Assembly (NCBI GenBank): GCA_016713825.1
Contig: JADJOJ010000012.1
Coordinates: forward strand, 310,001 to 374,000
From: Candidatus Leptofilum gracile
GTDB lineage: Bacteria > Chloroflexota > Anaerolineae > Promineifilales > Promineifilaceae
DNA length: 64,000 bases
Direction: 5' to 3'
Below, one piece after another: positions 1 to 7,952 of this stretch (positions within the stretch are counted from its first letter, which is position 1; each line of letters starts with the position of its first letter). The notes below the pieces were generated by a model that was given only the letters and a program-made list of their open reading frames with translations, ran no database searches and was not told the DNA's origin. Made by a program: the position numbers and the translations under genes.

Positions 1-997
1 TGCATATCTACCAATACACTGTTCACCAGGTTGAAGCTGGCTGTTTGGGCTCCCACCCAATACCAGTTTCCCTGATATTGCAGCCATTCCGCCCGTGTGA
101 AGGCCAGTCGTTTGCCATCAGGAGACCAACTGCTCATCCAGGCGTCATAAGGATAGCCGGGTTCGTAAACCTTGCGTTGGTTGGTGCCATCAGCATTCAT
201 GACCCACAGTTCGAGCCAACCATCATTATTCCCGTCAGCATCATAGGCAATCTGGTTACCATCGGGCGACCAGATCGGGTTTTCGCTTAAGGGTTGTTGA
301 GAAAGCTGGGTGGGATTTTTTCCATCGGCGTCCATTACCCAAATGCGCCATCCTCCTGAGCGATCTGAAACAAACAAAAGTTTACTGCCGTCAGGGGACC
401 AGGAAGGCTGGCCATCATAGGCAGGGTGCTGGGTCAATCGCTGCTGGCTCTGGCCTGAGGCAGCCATTACATACACCTCATACTGACCATCTCGATTGCT
501 TTGGAAGACGATCTTGGAGCCGTCGGGTGACCAGCAGGGATTCAACTCATCGTAGCTATTGTGGGTAAGTTGTTTTAGGGAGGTGCCGTTTGTATAAATG
601 GTAAAGATATCATTGTCCCCGTCCCGATCTGAGGAAAAGGTGACCCGCTGACTTCCACGATCGAGGTTCGGACCCAGGTCGGTGCCTGAATCATAGGTCA
701 ATCGCTGCTCACTGCTGCCATCATCGTGGGCCAGATAAATATCCCAATTTCCTTCTCGATAGGCGTAATAAGCGACTCGGGACCATGACAACAACGAGGC
801 CGATTGTTCCTGTAGCCGGAAACTGGTCCTTTCGGTGGTTAATGGCAGTTGGTTGGGGACTTCGTCAATACCATAGATTAGCGGTGGTGTCGTGCGGGTT
901 CGGGGCTGGACAGCGGCGTGGGTATCGGTAGTGATAACGAGAATTGTGCTGAGGAAAAGAAAGGGACGAACAGGAAAACGAATAAACGTGAACGCAT
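1..997 (-). CDS. TolB-like beta-propeller exported protein, partial, frameshifted near its start
   Basis: The C-terminus lies beyond the left window edge. The minus-strand frame read inward from position 1 holds at least four propeller blades, each with a WSPDG motif (WSPDGSKIVF, WSPDGSKLLF, WSPDGNQIAY, WSPDGKRLAF) next to D-x-D/N-G turns, typical of the TolB/PD40 family, which usually acts as an extracytoplasmic protein-interaction scaffold. The propeller frame has no ATG, GTG or TTG start before an upstream stop at 1014-1016. An ATG at 995-997, preceded by GGGAGG, opens a hydrophobic signal-like peptide (MRSRLFVFLF) in another frame, and the propeller frame continues it with LSTILVITTDTHAA, an Ala-x-Ala-type cleavage region. 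A single-base indel in the A/G-rich run near 955-965 would join them. The family is clear; the substrate is unknown. Confidence 0.7.
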
Positions 998-2135
998 GAT
1001 GAACCTCCCAAAGCTATCCGACAAAGTATGAACTGATACAGGAAATGAAGAACCTGTTTTCATTCTGTTATGAAGATTATACGATGGTCTCGTGGGAGGA
1101 AGTGCCAGTTTACTGCCAGAAAGATGCCATTTTCCGCTTGCCGTGCAGGTTGGCTTGAATTGGGCAAAGCCATTCGGCCGCATATCAATTTAGGCAGGCA
1201 TATGTACGTCGTCAAAGGTTCTGGGACACCTGTAGGTCTGCGCTTTAGTAAAATTGTTGTTGGCAACGGCCATGCATTCCCGTAACACAGGTCTTTTGTT
1301 TGAAAATGTTTCCCGGTTTGTGGAGACGACGAGCGAATGCGGGTGCTCAGCTTGTTTGCTCTTCCCCTACGTTATTTGACGTCAAACAAGTTTGAAAAGA
1401 TTTCCCCACCTGTTCGCTCTATAGTGACCCGGAAGTGTTATCAATTTCTTCGTAAGGACATTCTTTGTAGAAGAACCAGTACAATGGCGTAGGGGCACTT
1501 TTGGTTTGAGCTGTAGCGTTGGTTTGGAGAAACTGTCTCAGTGTGGCGCGCGCTAACTCACCCTGGTTCCCATAAATAATTTGTAATGGCGGGTTCCTCT
1601 CAGTTCTTGAGGAGCCTATTTCCCAATGCCATCCATACCGAGAGCGGCACACGGCCAGGCGAATACGGCCGATTTCCGTGGTAAGCCATTTTGGGTATCT
1701 CCCATATTCGTGCGTTAATATACGCTAAGAAACAGGGGTTTGATAATTGGTTTTTGGCAAACGGCCGATTGTGGGGAACGGCCGTTGCTGATTCGAGTTG
1801 ATTCAGATTGTCACCAAATGAAAAGCGTTAGCGAAAGCAACTTGTTTCTGAGGCGTCTCCCAAGCAGTAAATTCAGAAAATCAAGCCAAATATCAGTGAT
1901 CGAGACATCGAATATGCGTCTGAGAGCCGTTCTAAGAAATTTTAGGTTTTTTTTCGCTGGGAATTTTGGGCCATTTAGCTACACTACGGCAAGCTTAATT
2001 TAGTTGAACTGCTCAACGCAGGCGCTGGAAATTGGGCAGTCAGGGGCAGCGTTTCCGTAGTCAACCAAAGGTGCGGGGCAACAAGGACTGCTACACCCAC
2101 TACCTTCTTCGTTGGGGGAAACGGCCGTATCACGA
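998..2135. other. Long intergenic region without a convincing gene
   Basis: About 1.1 kb. Short open frames here overlap each other, have no recognisable motifs and lack good ribosome-binding sites. The stretch contains copies of the ACGGCCGT octamer (for example near 1777 and 2121) and AT-richer patches around 1880-1990. It could be decayed coding sequence. I see no RNA gene in it. Confidence 0.5.
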
Positions 2136-3136
2136 TCAGGCAGGCCGCAAACGGTTGAACGCGCTCAGGCTTTCAACCTGGATAGCGGCGCGGTTGAGGG
2201 AACGGAGGGTGTCTTGTTGGGAAACGGCCGTTACCCACTGAACAATTTCTGGCGGCACATCGCCAAACCGCACCGCCAATAAATCCAGGATGCTGTCTTG
2301 CAATCCTTGCTCATGCCTTGCTCGATGCCTTGTTCGATGCCTTGTTCGATGCCTTGCTCGATGCCTTGTTCGATGCCTTGCTGAATAAACTCCTGCGCTA
2401 TCGTCATCATCGCCCGTTCTCCTTCTGCGCCTTGCCGCAGTAATGCCGTTTGCAAATCCTCACGGCTTACTCGTTCTGTCGCTCGACTCAAATAATACAA
2501 GATTGTGCGAATATATTCCAGCCCCGTGCGCTGTCCATGCAGCTCAAAGATCAAGGTGATCAACGGTTCCAGTTCATGACGCAGCTGCGGATTGAAGATA
2601 GAACGCAGCACCGACAGACTTACGCGCAGCCAGATTTCGCCCCGGATGGTTTCGTCGGACAAGTAAGAGAAGTCGCTGAGATGGTAGCGGAAATCGGGCA
2701 GAAACGGCCGTAACGCCTCCGGCACATCCATCAGTTCCAGGAACTCCGTTGCGGTGTGCCACGCTTTTTCGCCGTGGTAGATAACCAGGGGGATGATCGG
2801 GGTAAGCGGCTCTTTCTCTTTGACCTGCCGCTCCCAGAAGCGCACCATGTAACGCAGCAGTTGCAAACCTACTAGCGGGTCGGGGTAGCTCTTGTGCTCA
2901 AATAGAAAGTACAGCGTCGCCGTTGCGCCACTGTGCAGCTGCACCTGATAGAGCAGGTCGGTCTGGTGTTCCTGCATCGCTTCATCGATAAATGAGCCAT
3001 CTTGCTGCGTCAAGGTGTCTAATTTGAGCAGGGCGCGCACAGTGGCTGGCAGGTATTCTTCCAGGTAGTTACGGACAATGTCGGGGCGGCCAAAGCTCTC
3101 GCGAAAGAAGCGGTCATGAGGATTTTGCACGGTCAT
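2136..3136 (-). CDS. Rpn/YhgA-like PD-(D/E)XK nuclease (putative transposase family), C-terminus frameshifted
   Basis: Resembles the Rpn (recombination-promoting nuclease) / PF04754-type family, DNA endonucleases linked to recombination. The usual N-terminus is present (HDRFFRESF), followed by a restriction-like core with a conserved Asp (EHQTDLLYQV) and a FEHKS motif supplying Glu-x-Lys. ATG 3136 is chosen because homology begins there; an upstream ATG at 3217 would add 27 unrelated residues. Near the C-terminus a 12-bp unit coding Ile-Glu-Gln-Gly is repeated in tandem (2311-2382). In the last unit one base is missing, so the literal frame leaves the family sequence and stops at 2231. The other frame continues with the expected tail (AVRFGDVPPEIVQW) to a stop at 2136. 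Repeat slippage or a sequencing error could explain this. Confidence 0.75.
2311..2382. repeat. 12-bp tandem repeat coding Ile-Glu-Gln-Gly
   Basis: Successive copies of a 12-bp unit (plus-strand form TCGATGCCTTGT, with C/T variants) lie within the Rpn-like gene and give a Gly-Ile-Glu-Gln repeat in a predicted helical region. The unit at about 2311 has lost one base relative to the others and breaks the frame. Confidence 0.85.
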
Positions 3137-3369
3137 GGCGAGATTGTAGCATAAAAAAGCGAGAAGGCAGAACAAATGTTTCGTGCGCCTTGCCCAAATT
3201 AAGGACACAGCTTTCATTGCAATCCGTGGCTAAAAAAGACGACAACGAATTTGAGTAATTAACGAATGGGAGCGCTTCGTGTAAATTCGTGCAATGGGTG
3301 TTTGAAATGGGAAACGGCCGTATCCTCCCCACACCCCCTCCGTAAAACTGCCCAAAATGCAAAATATAA

Positions 3370-3405
3370 TTGACATTATGCAAACTATATTTTACAATGC
3401 GGCCA
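3370..3405 (+). promoter_or_regulatory. Consensus promoter with an apparently leaderless start
   Basis: A perfect -35 TTGACA (3370-3375), a 17-nt spacer and a -10 TACAAT (3393-3398) precede the XRE gene. The ATG at 3405 lies only 6 nt after the -10 box, where transcription should begin, so the mRNA should have almost no leader. An inverted repeat AAAATATA (3361-3368) / TATATTTT (3386-3393) overlaps the promoter elements and could be an operator, plausibly for the regulator itself. Confidence 0.65.
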
Positions 3406-3626
3406 TGCGAGATATTCAGATAGGCAATAAGGTGCGGCTGGCCCGGATTGAAGCAGACTTGACCCAGCAAGAGTTAGCGGATCAGGTAAGCGTCACCCGG
3501 CAGACGATTGGCCTTATTGAAAGCGACAAGTACAACCCGACAATCAAACTGTGCCTGATGCTGGCCCACGTGTTGGGCAAGCGCCTGGATGAGCTGTTCT
3601 GGATTGCCGGGTTCGCGGAGGATTAA
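3405..3626 (+). CDS. XRE-family helix-turn-helix regulator
   Basis: A 73-residue single-domain DNA-binding protein. The Cro/CI helix-turn-helix spans roughly residues 8-62, with LTQQELADQVSVTRQTIGLI as the HTH core followed by ESDKYNPTIKLCLMLA. This compact type, often ending in an (L/I)DELF motif as here, commonly sits beside a small membrane protein and represses its own operon. ATG 3405 is chosen because the domain begins there and a consensus promoter leaves no room for an earlier start; the in-frame ATG at 3357 lies upstream of the promoter. The next gene begins 2 nt after the stop, so the two are co-transcribed. Confidence 0.85.
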   Translation: MRDIQIGNKVRLARIEADLTQQELADQVSVTRQTIGLIESDKYNPTIKLCLMLAHVLGKRLDELFWIAGFAED

Positions 3627-3627
3627 A

Positions 3628-4047
3628 ATGAAAATTGATGAACGTTCACAGCAGGTAGCCGGGCAAAGCGCCACGGTGATGCTCGGGTTAACCCAGGTTG
3701 CCCTGGGCATGGTTTTGCTGGTGCGCCTGTACGTGTTTGACCAGCCAGACGCCGAACTGCGGGATTTTCAATGGGTGCTGCTGGGCTCGATCGTGGGCTA
3801 TTTTGCCCTCCGCTCCTTTTTGGGCGGCATCATGCCCGTGCCCACGATGAAGCAGGCGATTTTGGCCTACGTGGGCATGATTGTTTTCTTGTTTGTGGTG
3901 CTGAGCTTGTGGCTGGGTCTGCCAGATTTGTCTGACTGGACGAACAATGTGCTGCCCGCCATTTTAGGGCCAGCGATTATTGTGGGTGGGTATTGGTTGA
4001 TTGCGGCTTTGGGCAAGCGGCGGGTTGAGCGGGAGATTTTTGATTAA
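3628..4047 (+). CDS. Four-helix membrane protein of the XRE-linked type
   Basis: A 139-residue protein with an acidic, polar N-terminus (MKIDERSQQ) and four predicted membrane helices around residues 20-40, 50-70, 78-102 and 110-130, ending in a basic/acidic tail. ATG 3628 has a good GGAGG ribosome-binding site that overlaps the end of the upstream regulator. Small integral membrane proteins of this layout encoded directly after a compact XRE regulator are common (DUF2178/DUF3796/DUF6773-like). I cannot decide which family it belongs to from sequence alone. The function is unknown. Confidence 0.7.
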   Translation: MKIDERSQQVAGQSATVMLGLTQVALGMVLLVRLYVFDQPDAELRDFQWVLLGSIVGYFALRSFLGGIMPVPTMKQAILAYVGMIVFLFVVLSLWLGLPDLSDWTNNVLPAILGPAIIVGGYWLIAALGKRRVEREIFD

Positions 4048-4050
4048 TGA

Positions 4051-4108
4051 AAAACCTCCCGGAGGTTTGCGCCAAAACGTTCCTTTTGGAAGAAACCTCC
4101 GGGAGGTT
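4051..4108. repeat. Nested palindromic hairpin between convergent genes
   Basis: Two 16-nt arms (AACCTCCCGGAGGTTT at 4053-4068 and its exact reverse complement at 4093-4108) are each themselves near-palindromes and flank an inner CCAAAA...TTTTGG stem. The element lies between a plus-strand gene ending at 4047 and a minus-strand gene ending at 4118, so it could act as a bidirectional terminator, though there is no U-tract. A related CCTCCGGGAGG hairpin occurs at 37850-37886, so this is also a dispersed repeat. Confidence 0.7.
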
Positions 4109-4117
4109 GATTGCATT

Positions 4118-5128
4118 TCATTCCGCAATCGACGACGCCATCAGCTCAATCACCATCTGCTCGGTGGCGGCGGCGCGGGCCTGCCACGGCTGGATGAAGA
4201 GCGCGGTTTGCCCGTGCTGGTCGATGAGTGCCTGGTAGCTGGTTTGCCAGCGGCGGCAGGTGTCTTGCAGGGCGGTGAGGAGTGGGGGGAGGGCGTCGTA
4301 TTGAACGGCCGTTCTCATCAAATTCAGCAGCATCGTCTCCCGGCTGCCAAAGCCGCGCGGCAGCGCAAACTGGCGCGCCAGCTGGCCAATGTTGTCCCGG
4401 CTGAGGCTAATGCCGCTGAGGGCGGGCAGCAGCAGAAAGTGGACAATCTCCTTAAAGCCCGTTTTGTCTTGGGCCAGAATGTTGGGTGCGGGAGGCAGAA
4501 AGTTGGGCGGCGTCGCACTGTCAGCGGCCAATACGTCTGCGTGGGCGAGCAGCAGGTCCAGCGTTACCTCGGCCAGTCTGGCGAAAAAGGGGTCGGCTTG
4601 CTGTTGGATGGCCAGCAGGCAGGTGGGTGCCCAGCGCAGCAGGTGGTTTTGCAGGAAAACCTGCTGCCTGGTTTGCCCGTCGCTGGCCTCGGCTGGCTGG
4701 TCAGCCTCCCACGCCTCGGCCTCTTGGGCTACCAAAAAGGCCAGGCAGGCCAGCTCGTGTCCCAGATGATCGGCCTGGTTGTTGGTCACGGCCGTTTGAA
4801 ACCCAAGCTGGACATAATGTTGGTTGACAACGGCCGTTACCTCACCGCCCACCAGTCCATCGTCGCCCAAAAAGAAGCTTTCGTAGGGGAAAAGGTTGAA
4901 TTGGAACAGCTCGTGGTGGCTGGCGGCGGCGCTGTCGGCGTTGAAGGGGATGGGGAGAACGGCCGTTAAATCCGGGATTTGTTGCAGGTAGGGTAGGGAA
5001 ACGGCCGTTACCCCTTGTAAAAATAGTTCGCTAAATAAACGGTAGCTGTAGCTTCTAGCTCGCGCCAGTTGAGCCTGGCTTAAGCCGGACCCACTCGGTG
5101 TGGGGGAGCCGGGATTGGAAAAAGGCAT
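4118..5128 (-). CDS. TorD/DmsD-family molybdoenzyme chaperone
   Basis: A 336-residue all-helical protein. The N-terminal part carries the TorD-type pattern ARARSYSYRLFSELF, then FPYESFFLG, and a central QADHLGHELACLAFL matching the family's (E/D)-x2-DH-x3-E-L core. These chaperones bind the apo-form or signal of molybdenum oxidoreductases and help insert the cofactor. The gene lies in the same strand and region as a molybdopterin oxidoreductase (10247-13309) and its FeS/NrfD partner, which fits a dedicated maturation role. It is longer than typical TorD (about 200 aa), with extra C-terminal helices. The assigned start overlaps the preceding gene by 74 nt; a later non-ATG start is possible. 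Confidence 0.75.
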   Translation of the reverse strand: MPFSNPGSPTPSGSGLSQAQLARARSYSYRLFSELFLQGVTAVSLPYLQQIPDLTAVLPIPFNADSAAASHHELFQFNLFPYESFFLGDDGLVGGEVTAVVNQHYVQLGFQTAVTNNQADHLGHELACLAFLVAQEAEAWEADQPAEASDGQTRQQVFLQNHLLRWAPTCLLAIQQQADPFFARLAEVTLDLLLAHADVLAADSATPPNFLPPAPNILAQDKTGFKEIVHFLLLPALSGISLSRDNIGQLARQFALPRGFGSRETMLLNLMRTAVQYDALPPLLTALQDTCRRWQTSYQALIDQHGQTALFIQPWQARAAATEQMVIELMASSIAE

Positions 5129-5516
5129 ACAAATACATTCCTGTCATGGCACCGAGGAAGGTGACGATCATTAAAAAATTACCCGCACCCACATGGGCGT
5201 AGATTGGGCCAGGGCACGCGCCGGTAATGGCCCAGCCCATGCCAAAAATAGTGCCACCAATGACGTTGCCAGGGTGAAACGGCCGTTGCTTAATCTGAAT
5301 TGCCTCACCTTCAATCGTCCGCGCTCCCAAACGGCGAATCAAGAAAACCGAAACCATCCCCACCCCAATCGCCGAGCAAATCACCAGGTACATGTACGGA
5401 TCCTTAAAATGAAACATGTCGTTAATTTGGAACCAGGAGATTACCTGCGACTTAATCAACACAATCCCGAAATAAATGCCTACCAGCAAGGTCATAAATC
5501 TATTTTTGAATGTCAT
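5055..5516 (-). CDS. YeeE/YedE-family half-transporter (second half)
   Basis: A 153-residue membrane protein with about four helices. The C-terminal section has the family signature GWAITGACPGP, whose cysteine is conserved in YeeE/YedE (sulfur-transport, PF04143-type) proteins; thiosulfate uptake has been shown for one member. The start ATG 5516 is chosen over 5612 because the upstream 32 residues lie inside the preceding gene and look unrelated. It starts 10 nt after the first half-transporter ends, so the two halves are probably made together and form one carrier. It directly follows the dioxygenase-rhodanese gene, which suggests movement of a sulfur (or selenium) compound. Confidence 0.8.
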   Translation of the reverse strand: MTFKNRFMTLLVGIYFGIVLIKSQVISWFQINDMFHFKDPYMYLVICSAIGVGMVSVFLIRRLGARTIEGEAIQIKQRPFHPGNVIGGTIFGMGWAITGACPGPIYAHVGAGNFLMIVTFLGAMTGMYLYAFFQSRLPHTEWVRLKPGSTGAS

Positions 5517-5526
5517 GAGCAGCCTC

Positions 5527-6021
5527 CTACTGAATAAACAGCGGCAAAATAAACCAGGTAGAAATGAGCCCGCCAACAAAAAAGAAAATTGTGGCGACCA
5601 CGCTAGACACATTCAGCGCAGAAATGCCCATGATGGTGTGCCCAGACGTGCAGCCACCGGCGTAGCGCGTGCCAAACCCAATCAAAATCCCCCCCACAAA
5701 CAGGCCAACAACACCCAGCGGCGACGCATAAAACGAAGGGATAAAGTTACCCGGCTCAGCAGAGAGTAAAAAGTTGCCCACAAAGCCGCCAATCAGCACG
5801 CCCAGCACAAAGATCAGGCTGCCAATGTGGTCACGCCAATTGTAATTTTTGCTCAAATACGGCAGCTTGTTGTTTGGCAAACAAGCGGCACCCAGATGAC
5901 GCAAACTGCTAGAGATGCCGAAGTTCCGGCCAGTTAACAGCAACAAAATGGGGACTGTGAGACCAATCAGGGGACCAGACACATACCAGGGCCACGGTTC
6001 AAGAAGCCATTCTAACATCAT
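5527..6021 (-). CDS. YeeE/YedE-family half-transporter (first half)
   Basis: A 164-residue membrane protein with about four hydrophobic helices and the signature GTRYAGGCTSGHTI. The conserved Cys in GGCTSGH is the counterpart of the Cys in the partner's GACPGP motif; in full-length YeeE proteins both halves are in one chain. ATG 6021 follows a GGAGAG ribosome-binding site at suitable spacing; an upstream in-frame ATG at 6033 lies before that site. The likely role is import or export of thiosulfate or a related sulfur compound for the adjacent sulfur-oxidation genes. The substrate is inferred, not visible in the sequence. Confidence 0.8.
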   Translation of the reverse strand: MMLEWLLEPWPWYVSGPLIGLTVPILLLLTGRNFGISSSLRHLGAACLPNNKLPYLSKNYNWRDHIGSLIFVLGVLIGGFVGNFLLSAEPGNFIPSFYASPLGVVGLFVGGILIGFGTRYAGGCTSGHTIMGISALNVSSVVATIFFFVGGLISTWFILPLFIQ

Positions 6022-6251
6022 TCTCTCCTTCACAAGTTGTTGCGGGTGTCTTTCCTAAATTGGAGAAGGCACCCTGGGTTGTACAGGTGTTTGCGCAAGG
6101 GCTATAACGAATTGGAGAAACGAACAAATCATCCGGGTATCACAAATTCGTGGTTTCTTCAATTGGTTGATGTCACCCAGGTGTGCCGCACAAGTAAGGC
6201 CCAGCGAAAGCCTTGTTGGGGGAATTGCAGCACACCTTGTTGAATGCCAAT

Positions 6252-6290
6252 GGAGCAGGAAGGATCAGCCAATCTGAACCTCCCTGCTCC
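6252..6290. terminator. Stem-loop downstream of the dioxygenase-rhodanese gene
   Basis: GGAGCAGGAAGG (6252-6263) pairs with CCTCCCTGCTCC (6279-6290) with one mismatch. It sits just after the stop codon of the minus-strand gene ending at 6323. There is no clear U-tract, so it may stabilise the 3' end rather than terminate. The remaining sequence between 6022 and 6322 shows no gene. Confidence 0.4.
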
Positions 6291-6322
6291 AAAATCCTCT
6301 TCTTCTCTACGTACCGAAAAAG

Positions 6323-7750
6323 CTAAATATTACAAGCTTTTCCTTCACCATCAATCATGGGGAAGCCTGCGGCCTCCCATGCTTCCATGCCGCCCGTAAT
6401 GTTGTACAGATGCGTGAACCCTTCCCGCTTCATCACGCTGATGGCCGTGCTGGAACGCTTACCAGTGGCGCAGGTGACGGCCACATGCTGATCTTTGCTG
6501 AGCGGCAGCGTGCCAAGCATGGCTGGACTGGTGAGCTGCTCGACCATGCGGGTGTAGGGCAGGTGGTGGGCTTTTTCGATGTGGCCCTCGTCCCACTCTT
6601 CCTCGTCGCGCACGTCTAGCACTTGCAGGCCGTTGGTAGACAGCTTGTGGCGCAAATCATGCACGTCCATCTGCGGCACACATTCAGCATGGTTGCCTGC
6701 TTCCATCCAGGCATCAATACCGCCATCCAGGAACCCAGCAACGCGGTGGTGCAGGGCAATGAAGGCCATCTTGTAGATTGCTTCCTGGGCTTCTTCATTG
6801 CTGTCCATGAGCAAAATCAGCGGGGCATCATCGGGGGTCATCCAGCCGACGCGCTGCTCAAACTCACTGCTAGAGAGCTGCACGTTGATGGAACTGGGGA
6901 TGTGGCCTGCGCCGAAGGTGGCTGAGGAACGGCCGTCTACCACCACCGCCCCCTCGCCCATCATCTCTTTCACCTGGGCTGCCGTCAAGGCCTTCGCTTT
7001 GGGGTATTCCTTCGTCAGCGGAATTTTGCCCTGATTGGTGGCCACAATGTTCAAAATGTTGGCCGGTTTCAGCGGCTGATCTTCCTGCATGTAGCGGACA
7101 AACCGATCTTTATCTTTAAATTTTAGGGAATCGTTGAAGCGTCGTTCGTACCCAACCGTAGTGGCAACCTTGCCACTTGTGACGCGTCCTCAGGTAGACC
7201 CGGCCAGGTGGCCGGGATAAACCTCAACATGGTCGGGCAGACCCAAAAAGCGGGGGATGGCCACATCGAACAAAACCGGCGCGCCTTCGTCGCCAGCCTG
7301 GGCCAGGTCGGGCCGGGCCACATCACCGACGAGCACAAAATCGGCCGTGAGGATGAACCACGGCTCGTCGCCGCGCGGGAAGTCATAGACGAGCAGGTTG
7401 ATTTGCTCCGGGCGATGGCCGGGCACGTGTACAATCTCCAACCCCACGCCGCCCATGCGAATCATGTCGCCATGCTTCACGCGGGTCGCTTCGTAGGCGA
7501 TGTCGGCCAGTTCAGGCAGAATCAGCTCCGCGCCGGTGGCTTCCGCCAGCCACGTTGCCCCAGAGACGTGATCGGCATGACTGTGCGAATCAATGACGTA
7601 GCGGATTTTCGACTTCTTCTCTTTGGCCATGTCGAGGTAAGGCTGAATGTCCCACAGTGGGTCAAAAACGGCGCATTCGCCTGTTTGCTGACAACCAATC
7701 ATGTAGGTAGCACAGCCCGTCTCTTCACGGATTAAGGTTTCAAACCACAT
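6323..7750 (-). CDS. CstB-like persulfide dioxygenase-rhodanese, predicted selenoprotein (in-frame UGA at codon 187)
   Basis: Read through one TGA, this is a 475-residue protein. Residues 1-186 are a metallo-beta-lactamase-fold persulfide dioxygenase: HSHADH (His56, His58), GHRPE (His112), VGDVARPDL (Asp143) and PGH (His181), giving the ETHE1-type 2-His-1-Asp iron site. The TGA (7190-7192) falls in a GST-x-G motif where relatives have Cys (as recalled, Cys201 of staphylococcal CstB). No other stop occurs between 7750 and 6323 in this frame. Residues about 255-355 form a rhodanese domain without catalytic Cys, and about 360-465 an active one (CATGKRSS, Cys427). A perfect stem-loop 12 nt after the UGA resembles a bacterial SECIS. 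ATG 7750 has a GAGG site. It would oxidise persulfide made by SQR to sulfite and transfer sulfur. A TGC-to-TGA error is the main alternative. Confidence 0.8.
7160..7177 (-). promoter_or_regulatory. SECIS-like stem-loop
   Basis: Beginning 12 nt after the UGA, AGTGGCA pairs perfectly with TGCCACT around the loop AGGT. The loop G at its second position and the distance of about 20 nt from UGA to the loop match the bacterial SECIS model; E. coli fdhF also has an AGGU-type loop at a similar distance. It lies wholly within the coding sequence, as bacterial SECIS elements do. Confidence 0.7.
7190..7192 (-). other. Predicted selenocysteine codon (UGA)
   Basis: An in-frame TGA replaces the Cys codon expected after the GST motif of the dioxygenase domain. 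The same open frame continues on both sides with family-typical sequence (downstream GKVATTVGYERRFN), so it is not a real terminus. Coding as Sec requires selA, selB, selC and selD elsewhere in the genome; none lies in this window. Confidence 0.7.
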
Positions 7751-7871
7751 ATGCTTTTCCTCTTTCCTATTTCTTTCAGTTCAGTGCAGCTAGTAGAAGT
7801 GGGTACTAGTGTACTAATTGGGTGCAAAATGCCGGTAAGGGCAGTGTAAAGATTTGGTAAGGAAGTGGGGA

Positions 7872-7948
7872 GGGTAATTAAGTAATCGGGTAATTGAGTA
7901 ATTATTGTGGCTTACTCAATTGCCTAATTACCCAATTACCCAATTACG
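7872..7948. repeat. Iterated-unit hairpin, GGTAATTG class
   Basis: The left arm repeats GGTAATT-like units of 8 nt four times; the right arm repeats the complement (CCAATTAC) four times. It would fold into a long stem. It lies between the SQR stop and the start of the dioxygenase gene and belongs to a family also seen at 16736-16803 and 36156-36303. Confidence 0.8.
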
Positions 7949-7952
7949 TTCG

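Noticed and set aside
878..1183. Open frame of 101 codons upstream of the TolB-like gene
   Set aside because: Only its last part, from the ATG at 995-997, looks like a signal peptide; the rest has no homology-like pattern and the downstream part is in the wrong frame for the propeller.
4001..4969. Long plus-strand open frame of 322 codons
   Set aside because: It is antisense to the TorD-like gene, has no motifs and begins inside the preceding membrane protein gene.
6037..6243. Possible small gene upstream of the transporter pair
   Set aside because: No ribosome-binding site, no motif and opposite orientation to the operon; treated as intergenic.
7123..7434. A separate open frame spanning the region between the dioxygenase and rhodanese parts
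   Set aside because: It is a shadow in another frame. The continuous dioxygenase-rhodanese frame with one UGA explains the conserved sequence on both sides.
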